DNA from: Acanthaster planci
Taxonomy: Eukaryota > Echinodermata > Asteroidea > Valvatida > Acanthasteridae
Assembly (NCBI RefSeq): GCF_001949145.1
Contig: NW_019091374.1
Location: forward strand, 1,534,964-1,598,963
Length of the DNA: 64,000 bases
Reading direction: 5' to 3'
A program made the position numbers and the translations under genes. Of the stretch, positions 26,901-38,900 are shown one piece after another. Position 1 is the stretch's first letter; every line of letters starts with the position of its first letter. The notes beneath the pieces were generated by a model, which was given only the letters and a program-made list of their open reading frames with translations, was not told the DNA's origin and ran no database searches.

Positions 26901-29900
26901 ACCAGCTTCAGCATGACTAAATTGGGTCATGGGTACAAAAAGGACAAAAACAGGAGTTCTGTTCAGCTGGCTTGCATTTGAGTGATAATCCTGGCTATGT
27001 GGGTATTAACAGAAAGTAAGGGTCTTTTTTTTCGTGTCCCAGATACATCTGACATAAGATTTTGTAAGTTCAGAACACATTTTCTAATTTCCACGAGTGA
27101 TGAATTAATGCAAATGACCTGCCACACAAATACTAAGGGTTTGAAATCAATTCCGGTGATTTTTCCATGTCAAATAGCAAAGGTCAGATGTAACAGGGAC
27201 AGGAAAATGTCACACTTTTATACCTCTAATTTCTGGACTTACCCATGAACAGTTATGTATTAACTTGTTTAATCTCCCCACCCTTTACAACAGGAGAATT
27301 GTGAATGACTGTCTATTTTTGTATAAACACATCAATGACCGCTTTACTGTAACTGATGCCAACCCATTTAGTCTTCTTGTTCTTGAGTGTCGCACCAGGT
27401 TGGCTGCTAACCATATTCTACACATTCCATGGAGTTCCAATGGAAATAACCAAACAGGGCTTCATCTCAAGAATTTCGTCAACTGCATGACTGGCGTCTT
27501 TTCAATAGGGGCCAGATTAGCGTGCAGCGGTATTGTATCGCTCATCACTGGAGCCTGGAGTGCTTTTGTCCCCGGTGGTAATCGACTCGCACTGAATGTC
27601 ACAAACAGTGGTATAATCTTTCAAAACAATGATGAATTTTCTCCTCTATAGACAACTGAAAAAAATTGTTAACAATTCCCAGCAGCTCGGCCTTTTGTTC
27701 CGAGTACGGTAATAATATATATATTAAGAATATGATTACATATTAATTCCACATTCCAAATATATGGTATTGCTCTTTAAAAGTCTTGTTTATTAACAGT
27801 GGAGGGTGGTGAGAAGGGGGGACGATTACAGAATTTCATCAAAGCACTGACAAAATGCAACCCCCCCTCCTCTTCTAGCCATCCCCTGAACGTACCCATG
27901 ATCTGTTTGAACTCCTTGCGTTCCTGGTCCCTCTCCACTGTCAGCTGCAGTACTTTGGCCTTCAGCTCCTCAATGGTGGCCTTGGCTTCCTTCAGTAACA
28001 CCCCCTCTGACATGTCGCTGCAGAACTCCTCCAGCATCCCTTCCGCTGATGCCGAAATCTGCCGGAAACAAAACCAGGGGTGTACATGCGACCCTTTAAT
28101 GAGGTCCTGTCTATTGCTGTGGCTTGAAGTTACAAACAACTTTACACAGCACCCACTAGCCATAGAGTCATAAGTGTAATTTCAAGTCTCAGTCAAGTAA
28201 ACTGGATACTGTCCAAGTTAACTTTGGTGTCTATAACCCCCTGGTGCTCCAAATACACGAGTAATCCCATCAGAATTCAGAAATACACTATTGTAATCTC
28301 ATGTGACTCGTGGTAAGCTATCCGCTGGAAACTTGCAGCTCTGGACTGGCTCTTTTAGGTTCGATCCTCTGAATTTCTCAAAAACTTCTTGATAGTTTTT
28401 TTAACGCAATAAAGTGGCACGTACAATTTGCTGTTGTAAAATGAAAAGACAAACATCTGCCTAAAGTACACATGTTAATAGGGAATTGTACTTATTATTC
28501 TTGAGGGCACACAGAACAGGTAAAAAAATATACTGGTTGGATTCTACAGTACTGCATTTACAGAAATCATGCTGAACCATGATCTTGACAAAGTTTGGAC
28601 AGCGGAGTTTAGGATCTTACTTTTTCGATGTACTTCTTGTAGAAGGCTTTCATTGAGGTGTCCTTGTCTTTTGAAGCTGGCTGTGACTCTTCCACAGTCT
28701 CGCTGCTGACTGAGGAGCTTGCTGCATCCTTCGTGACAGGTGATGTGGCATTTTTGTCACTTTTTTCAGTATTTGTCATGAGCGGGGGATCAGGCACAAT
28801 GACAGGCCTCTTACTGGCCTGCAAAGTCTCCACAATCTTGGGGAAGGAAGACACAGATGAGGATGGGGTGTCTTTGGGGGGTGGGAGGTTCCCCGTTGGA
28901 GATGCTACAGTTGCCTTCTTGCTGCTCTGTGCCGTTTGCAAAGTATTAGCTTGAGAGGTATCGCTCTGTGAAGTATCTTTTAAAGGTGCTGAACTATTGT
29001 CAGTAACTGTTGGCCTCTCAGGTGTTGGACTAACTATTGGCCTCTCAGTGGATGGACTAACTGGTGGTGGGCTGTGAGGCTCATCAGTCCTTAGCGTCTC
29101 CTCATTGGGGTTTGCAGTGTCCTCAGGTCTTGATGTCTCCTGTGACACTTCCTTGTGGCTTGATATTTCCTCGGAAGTTTCTGTCTTCTCTTCGTGTTCC
29201 TTAGGTGAGAGAGGGGCAGTTTCTCCTTGCTGCACTGTGCTTTGGTCAGTCTGGTCAGCCTCGTGGCTTTCGAAGGGGTCCGATACAAGGATGACATCAT
29301 CAGTTTCCATGGGAGCTGGATCCTCTTGGACGTCAAGCTTCAACAGTTCAGCAGACTGTTCTAATTTTTCAGATGACTTATTACTTTTAGTGGCACCCGC
29401 TTCTGACTTCTGAATTATCTTGCTACCTTTGGTCTCCACTTTGCTGTTGGTTCGCGACTCATCGATGACCAGCTCACCTTCCTCAGAACCAGACATTTCC
29501 GAGTGGCAGCTCATGACGAGGTCAATGTCTGCATCCACCCATGTTTTCTGGGATGTACTGGATCCTCTAACATCACTGGGTACATTTGGAGACATCGCTA
29601 CCTTTTTTTGGTCGGGTTTGATTGGATCCTTACTGAATGGTTCTTTGTCCGGGTTTGTATCAGAACTTTGGTTGGTAGTATCATGCACTAGTTTTGTGGC
29701 CAGGCTTTGGGTAGCCCCATCACTTGACGTTGTTGCTTTATCAGATCCATCCATGTTTGGGCTCTGCAATCCCTTCTTGGAAACACTCTGTCCTCGGTCA
29801 TTATCCACCTCCATATCTGAGTCCTCAGAGTGCTCTGCTTCGCTGGAGTCCGAGTCTGAGTCGGCAGCTGATGACTCCGAGTCTGAGGTCTCTTTGTCTA

Positions 29901-32900
29901 CACTGTGCAGTCTTTCAATACCCAGCGAGGCCTTCATGGTCTCGATGGTTTTCTCCAGCTTCATGTGAAACTTATCTTTCCTGGGCAGGGATTGCTGGGA
30001 TGTGCTGGGGGTGTCACCATCTGGACTGAGCTTCTCAGATGGGTCGACCTCCAGGCCAGTCTTGGAAAGTTCTGAATCTTTGGTGTTTTGGTCGCTGGTG
30101 TCACCAGTGACAGGCGAAGACTCTGGTGTATTACTCCAACTGTCTTCTTTCTCTTGATTTTGAACTGCAGGTGCTTGATCTCCTGAGTTACCCGAGAGTT
30201 TTGTCTTTTTGCCATTCTGTTTAGCCACAGTGCCTTTCTCTGTTACCTGGCCACTTTGACTGTCACAGTCCATCATGTTGCCAGTTTGGTCTCCCTCTTT
30301 CTGTTCAGCATCCAGGCTGGCCTGCCTCCCCATCTTCCCCAGGGTCCTGGGGCTGACTTTGCTCAGTTTGACGGCCAGGCTCCGGGCAAAGTCGTTGGTG
30401 GAGACGTGGGTCTTCCCCAGGAGCTGCACGGCTGGCGATTGGGCCTCCACCTCAGGATCCACATCCAGGCTCTCGTCGCTGACCTCAAATACACCGGCCG
30501 GTGCCTTGCTCGGCGATGACAGAGCACTGTCGTCACTTTCCACAGTGCCTGAGTTCGGCTTGCCACTTGACGTGGGCCCAGTTTCCAGAGTGTCAGATAT
30601 TTTTGTTGTTGACTTGTCCCCACCTGGAGTCCTCTTCCGTGTGATGTTGAAGATCTGCCGTCTGACGACAGTTGGCCCTCCATGCTTAGCACTCACTTCA
30701 TCTGAGTTGACCTGCATGCTCTTGACTGACAGATCTGGGCCTGATTGCTTATCCTCAGAAGCGCTTTCTCCATCAGCCGCCGATGTTTTATTTTCAGATT
30801 CTTGACTGGAATCCTTGCCACTACTAATAGCATCTTTTGCCAGTGTTGTGTTGGTGACAGTTTGACCTTGCCAACTGTCTGACGGAGTTGTGACATCTAC
30901 TTTCTCGGCAGCCTCTAATCTGTCCATGGGCTCTGACTTGATCTTTGTGGCAAGCACAGCCTGGTCTGGTTGTGGACTACTCCCATCTAGCACACCGTTC
31001 ATCAGTGTTTCGGGCTCTCTCACTGTCCACTTCTGCCTGTCCTTGGGGTCGATGGTCAGGCACTCAAATGTCCCGTAGGGGGTCCGGTGGGGAGCGTACA
31101 GGAAACAATCTTTGCCAAAAGTCTTCTTCAGGTTCTCAATATGGATCTCCATCTCCATGATGGAGGTGCTGAGGCCTGAAGTCTTCTTCTTAGATGGGTT
31201 TGGGATTTCTGGGCAGTACATGTAACAGCTAGTGACAGGAACCCACGCCCTATCAAATAAATTGAACGATAAAAAGACACGAATGTTAAGTGTCTGTACA
31301 AAACTGGACACACAGATGTATTTCCCCAATCACTACACCAGAGAAAACAAGCATTCTCTTCCCTGTTTCTCCTGTGATGGACAGTGCTCTAGCTCTGTGT
31401 CCCCGGTAGCTCTCAGCAACCAGAATTCGAAATATTTAATCTGATTTTATTTTCTACCTGTCATGCTGCCCGAAGAAGCGGACATCTAGGAGCCCGTCCT
31501 TCTCACGGATGACCTTGGAGGGCCAGAAGGGAAAGCCCTGTAGCTTGGCCCAGACCAGCTTGTGAGGATCACGCTGTGGGGGAAAAACCAGAGCCTGCCA
31601 TTAGAATCCACACCTGCTCAATAAATATGGAGAGTTTGAACCCAAGGCTGCTGAACTGAAATTCCAGTGCACTGCCCATAGTTTGGAGTTGTTGTGTCTT
31701 CAGTGAAAAACCACAGTTTCTCTGATCAAATGCAGGGGTGGGATCGTGTGATTTAATGCTTTGCCTGAACTGACTGAACATTTCATCACAAGTTGCTCAT
31801 TTTGCAATAAACCGGGTGAATAATTCAGCATTGACAAGCACATCATAATCAGTCTGGACAGAAAAACAACTCCTTTTAGGCCATTTTTTAGGCCTTTTAG
31901 GCTTCAACTGTTTTTTTTACTAGCAGACTTTGAAGCTGTAAGCACAGTAATCAGTCTAATAGTGCCACAGAACATCAAATGAGATGCAAAAAAGCCAAAA
32001 ATTAAAGTAATCCAATGTAATTTAAACGCTTCAGGCCCACAATCGGGGATTGGTTTTAGGAACGAAGCCTGAGATGGAGACGAAGTTGAGTGTTGGAAAA
32101 CGGCCCTAGTTGTCTTTGTCTTGCAAGTTTTCGATTGAAGTGGTACTTAACCTTTCCGCAATTCACTACCCTACCCGTGCCCACCAAAGTGAGTAACAAG
32201 ATTTTTTTAACCATTGGCCGACGGGATTAATTTTGACAAAAAAATGCCAACTTCTGGGAAAAAAAGAGCTATATTGCAGCCAACATTTGATACATGACCA
32301 AATGCCATAAATTCACAAGAGTCATTTAAATTGTACGATATCTGCAGCCTCATATTTTTCAACACTCTGGGATGCGACCGTGAAGCCAAGATGGGATTAC
32401 GACAGGCCATGCATAGCTTTCAAGTTGTAGTCCAATGCACAGTCCATCTCGGCAGACTTTTCAGAATTTGTGTGTGTACAAAACAAATGGGATATTAGTG
32501 TGTTTGAACACCGGCCTGAGGTGAGTTGGGCCACTCTTGACCACAGATCGAATAGCGCCGCATAGTGGTGCAAGATGGAGAACTTCACCGTGAATATATG
32601 TAAAATATTGTAATCGCATGGGTGCCATTTGAGCAATCGATACGCCTATGCAGTGCACATTAATGCACAGGCGCAGGCGCAACGGCAGGCACATGCACCT
32701 GGTGCACCTGTGCCCAAGCATTACCGTAAACTGCGCAGGTGCATCGCTTGCTCAAATGGCACCAGTGGTAATTACACCTTTTGGACAGAGTTATCCATCT
32801 TGCGCCTTCGGAGCTATACGATCTTTGCTTTTGACTATTTTAATCTGTCTGCCTGTATAAATACAGATAGCCAGACCATGTTTGAATATCCTCCATTGAG

Positions 32901-35900
32901 AAGGGGTTTGCCTAGGAAAAAACAAAGACTTGCTTACACAGACTTCACAGAACCAATTATCACGCTTGACACTGGCTGACAAATAGCAATCTGGGCAGAT
33001 CTCGATCTCTTTCATCTAGAAGAAAACCATTGATAAGCTTCTTAATCAAGCCTTCTGTCAGTTGTCAAGCCTTCTGTCAGTTGCCACAGACACCCTCATC
33101 CAAATTCAAACTTCTAGGAAAAGAACAACTTTCTTCCATGTGACTCGTTTTGGACTGATTACAGTGCAAATCATTGAACTCAATTAACTAGTATTTGAGT
33201 ATCTCTCATGCTGTGTTCTACTGTCACAAATGGTGGGTTAGTCTCAAGGAATATACATGTACCTGTAGTTTTAAATATCATTCAATACGCTGCATCTAAA
33301 AAGTGGTCTGTAGCAAACAAAATGCCATTTCTGTCCGTGATAACCAACTGTTAAAATGGTTTTCCTTAAAACTCAAGATTCCGTCAGGGAACTGTCGATC
33401 ACAGTAGATGCATTAACTGCACCAGTATTAATCATCCATCAGAGTTTGGTCTCATTTTGGGAGAGTGGAATGTGTATGGCCTACTCACACAAAAAGACAA
33501 ACTGAACATTCATCAATCAACTAAATGTGAAAAAAATTGAACAAGAGGAACTTACCTCATATTCACATATCTTGATGATCATCCTTGCACTGTTTGTTAA
33601 CTTGTGATGTGCTGCACAAGGAAGTAAACAGGCATACACAAGGAAGTCAGAGAATGTGCGTTCTAGCTAACAAAAAAGCTGTCTTAAGCTGGGGTGCATC
33701 CATGTTTGTACACAAACCTATGGAAAACTTGACGTTGAGTATGGTTCTGACTTATATAGCTATTTGCACACCTGTGTTAATATTCTAATAAAGTGTGTCA
33801 ACATGGCCAATGTGCCAAAAATGAGTGTTTAGTTTGACACGGTGTTAACACCACCAATGTGTGAGCATTGCCCTGCAATGTGCCACATTGCACTGCATAT
33901 AAATTAGGTGGAGGCTATTTCATGCATCATGGCCATGATGTAAAAATGTGCTCACATGCTGTTCCTGGATGCTGTGCTGGTACATGTACCTGCCAAATGC
34001 ATTTAGAATACATCATTTAGGAATTTGTTCCCATCTTATTTCATGTTTACATATACATGTACCTAGATTGAATATGCCTATGCCCAGGAGGCACCAAAGC
34101 CTCGCTGTGCAAGAAATGACGAGAAGCACTCCAGTAATTTTAATATAGCTTCAGGGTTCTGTATCAATTTTGTGTTGGTGTTTATCTTTAGAGCAATGTA
34201 CGTTGTTTAAGTATTTAAACTCTTCACAGCGTGGAACTCACATCCATTGAAGACAATACAATTGTGTAGAATCCACTTTGCATCTAGAAGAAATGCCTCA
34301 GTGCTGCCATACATACGCTTCTTAATGTTCTGAAAAGAAAAATGATAAAACCCCAAAATGCCATGCTGCAAAGTCATCAAATATGTGTAAGCTGCAATGG
34401 AAACTGGCATAATACAGATCTTTACTGTGCCTGAGATTGGTAAAAAGGAGAGAACATGAATGTGGATAACACAAATACAATCATTTGCATTCTATTGTGC
34501 TCGTATTTTGAAAAACAAAATAGATACCAGAATCTTGACTAAACAACCCTTTAAAAGATTGAAACCGTTTTTTTTTTTACCAAAACTGAAAATTCATACT
34601 TTTTGATATGGCAATCTGAAGACAGCCCTGAATTCCAAATGAAGAATCCATATTTGGATTTACATTCAACTTTACAACTATGGAATGCCAAACCAAATCA
34701 TGAATTCACACTGAACAACCTCAATATCTGACAGCACGCTTTGTATTCTGGAGGTATTCGACTACAACTCTAACAGACTCAAGGGTAGATCCAAGGGGAG
34801 GGGGGTGCCAACAAGAGCCATGGGCCCTCCCCCAAATGAGAGCAACCAAAATTTCTCTGTCCACAAATAATGGCAAGAAGGCAAATTTGTGATGTTTAAT
34901 TTCCCTAAAAAGTGTGTAAAGAGCCAAGAACGTTGCCTCATCACCAAGAACGGCACTAAAAGGTTACAGAAAAAAAGCTCTGAATTTTGCCAGTTTGGCC
35001 CCCTGAAAATCTGGATCTGCCCTTGAGACTAATGAACATTCTTTAGGGATGGTCACCTTTTCGAGACTTGACAGGTCCATAGGATTGAAGACGAACTCTT
35101 CGTAGCCAGGATTTTGTTGAGTATTTACTGGTTTCAAAAATGGTTCAGCCTGCAACATCACAACAAGGAAAACATACCGCTCAGTATGGCTGGCATGCAC
35201 AGCCTTTGTACCTCATGGATTTTGAATGATTTGGAACTGTACTAACATGTATATGTATACGCTGCCATTTCAACTTGGCTGGGGAGTAAGGATGTAAACT
35301 TATTCATATTTCATGATCCTACCGATTATTAACAATACATACATGTATAACTGGTGCCAAAATCAGGATAGGTTGTAGAAATATTTCTCTAAGTCAAGCA
35401 TTTCGGGCTTGTGGCTTGTAACTTAGGATATTTCGTTCACAATACCTCCAACTTGTGGGCTTACAGGTGGGTGACTACATGCAAATCTGATCCCAGAGTC
35501 TGACTACTATTTTTCAGGGTATTTGGGAAAGGGAGGACTAAAAAAACTGAGGTGGCTAACACTTGTGAAATCGAAAAGAAAATTGGCCAAGTGGTCATAA
35601 TCTTGGATTTCTAGTAAAAACATTGCTATGGTACTTTGCTCTTGTCCATTACCAGGATGCATTGTTTCTGTCCGGCTTGCGCTATATTCGATGGGTATGT
35701 ATTTAGTGTAGTGAAACCTATAGCTCTTCATTTTGTATGAATTAAAAAGGAAGGATTAATACTTTCCCTGTTCACACTTAAAACATGGCAACATATTGAT
35801 ACATGCAAAACAAAACCAAGAGTTGGTTGGCTTTCATTTACTCGAGGACCGATGGGCAACTATTTACTCTACGTATTGCACACACATAGCTGGTTTTTAA

Positions 35901-38900
35901 CCATGGATGTGTAAGACCGCCGGCAACTCTTTGAGTTCAATGCAGACATCAAAATCATGACAAGTCAGAAGTATTCAGGTGCATTCTGAGTCTGCAGTAC
36001 TGCCAGGGATGAGATTCTAAAAAAAATGAAACGAACTGAAATTTGCGAGCGCCCAGCACGAAGCCCTTTACAGCACGCGGGCCCCAGGAAAATGATAATC
36101 TGTGGTGCAATCCAATGCTAAGCCCCTCTGGGACACATTTTACAATAGAAACATTTGTGAAAGACCACGCTCTGAAAAACCTAGCCTGACCTTTTTATTA
36201 TTTGTTAACTTGATATGTGTTATACATGTAAAGACCCACCACAGAGTTTTCTTCATCACTTATGGTTTGTCGTGCTCCAAAATACATGTCAATTATGTTC
36301 ACGTATACATGTACCTGATAGAAGATAATTCATTTTCCATGTCTAGATTTTCAGTGTTGTATTTCAACGATTCTGCATGCGCTGTTAAGGCATTTTTGCC
36401 CCGGGAAGCGTAATTAATTTCTAATGTTACATCGCACCACAGCCTTACCAGGTTTTGCCAATTTCTGAATAAATTCGGATAAGAATACTCCTCCTATTTT
36501 GGCCTCAAGCCACTCTTATTTTGGCCTCAAGCCACTCCCATCGCCAGGATTTTTAATCCCTTTGTCAATGTGCTTCACCTTTCCTTCTTGATGAATGATG
36601 TCTTTACGGGCAGACATGACGAGGGAAATGTAATGATAAGAAATGTCTGTTCAACAACACACACGACGGTACCATTTTCTGTGATAACACAAAAGTATTC
36701 AGGGTACCAGGCGGAGTGGCTTTGCATGCTGGTCTGTACACTCGTGCATGTGGTGAGTAGCATGAAAAGTGCACAGTCATTGGCTTATACGAGGATACGT
36801 CATGAAAATAAGCCTATCAGAGCGATTGTGACAGCTGACAGTTACCTGGAAACGAACACATTTCCTCGGAGACGGTTACTGATCAGCACTGGTTTTTGTC
36901 AGCGAAAAGAGCCAATGGAATGTATTGCTTTATCTTATCTCCCAATTCTAGCCTGGTACCAGTTCGGATCTGTGTGCACGTTGACAGCGTGTGCCTAAAC
37001 TACACATGAATGTACGGCATGCACAGCATGACATAGTGCCCTTTGTGGTCAATATGATTTTGATATTCTTAGGACGAAATAAAAATGACGTGACATATGG
37101 AAAGTAAGCAATGAGAAATGCAATTTCATTTTATTTCACAACAAATTGAGGCTCAATATTATCATATCTGATACCTGAGAGTCGAAAATTATCTTGATGG
37201 AATGGGTTGGAAAGTTTAAAAAATGGGAATTTTTAAGTCGACTATCGCTGTATCTGACAGTCCCAAAAGGTGGAACTTATTTGCAAAAGTGGATTTTCAA
37301 AGTCCCAAAAAGCGGAAATCCGCCAAAAAGTGGAAGAATCTCACATCCCTGTGCTACTCAGCAAACTGCAGTTGTTACTCACCCCAGTGTGCCTCATTCT
37401 CTTGAGCGCATACAAAAGGAGCTTGGCCAGCTGGTCCTGAGTTAAGGATGACATGGCTTTGGACTGAGAATCGACGCACTCGGCATTTGTTGCTCGCTGC
37501 CAAATAATAAAAATGTCACAGTGAAGGAAGACAGTAAAACCAACAAACTAACTGTTAATACTTGCTCACTCTGCTGATGAGAGACACACACTATGCCAGC
37601 AGTGGTCCAAGAGTGGGAATAGTGAGAACTGCATGCTATCAGTTTTTAATGGAATGAGCACAAATCTGCATTGTCTTTTCATGACAGAAACTCATCACCA
37701 GCACTGTTTGCAACCAATTTTCAGTTGAATAAATGCAAATCCGACGGTTGTGTAATTGAGTCCATCAAAAGTTCCTGCAAGTCCTTCAAAGTCTTTTAAC
37801 TTAAGCACAAGCTATTCAGATGAACTATGGCAATAACATTCCATTTGCCATTGTCCACCGTGTTTTATGTATCACTGGTCTTGAGACAAAATGGTACACT
37901 GGGGTATACTGCTGAATCTTTATCAGGCTTTTACCTTACACTCTGGGCAGAACCAGTCACCCACTGGGTCTGTCTCCAACTTGGCACACTTGGAGTGATA
38001 GACCCGTGGACATAACTCACAGCAGATGACTGAGCCCTCCTTATGACACACCCAGCAGTAGAAGTCATTTCTGGAATCCTGCAAAGAAAGGGAACAAATC
38101 AAGGCGATAAGAGTATATTCCATCCATTACGGGCCATTAGTTAAATAGCGGATAGGTCACAATGCATTTGAACTTCTGTTTTATGAACTCCCACCCTCAT
38201 ACATCACCGTCGTGTAGGCATGTGCCGTATAACCGATGAGTCAACCATTCCTGGAGTCTGCATTTCACTCTACTCTGGCTCAGCTGCATTCTTTTAGTCT
38301 GTTATCATCCCCTGCAGGCTTATCCCATTTATTCCCTTGTTATAACGCCTCCCCCTGCCACTTCAACAAAGTTGAACACCTGCCAATTTTGACAAATTTC
38401 ATTGTCTGGAGTCCAATCCTGATGAGAACATGTTTTATTTCTCTGTCCCAAGTTATAAAAATCTACTGGCAAACATTCGCTGCAACAATGCCTTACATGT
38501 ACCTGATCTCGGTTGGATCGGACAATCTTCCTCTTTTTGCTCGACGGCGGCACATAATCAGCCTTGTTTTTTAGCCCCACCCTGTTCCCATTAGGACTGG
38601 ACTGGCTCAGCTTACGCTTTGGTGCGGTCTTGCCATCTACACATAAGAAAAAAAATTAAACAAATCAACATCAATATTACTTCCTTCAACGGTTTCAACC
38701 CTTATATTTTGTTGTATTCAAACTGAAAAGGTGGCATTCCATTGTCAAATTTCGAGTGTACACTGCACATGTAGCTCTGTGCAAAATCTGCTGCAGCAAC
38801 ACCCATGTCTGTTGTCAATAAGACTTGGATGTGACTTACATGTATTTCACGCCCTGTACCATGTATGGCCGTGTCTGAGCTCCTTTACAACTGTGATTCA

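Noticed and set aside
29420-29968. Long plus-strand open frames opposite the ZMYND8 exon 11 (also 30,275-30,805)
   Set aside because: They are antisense shadows of a large real coding exon whose minus-strand frame has conserved motifs.
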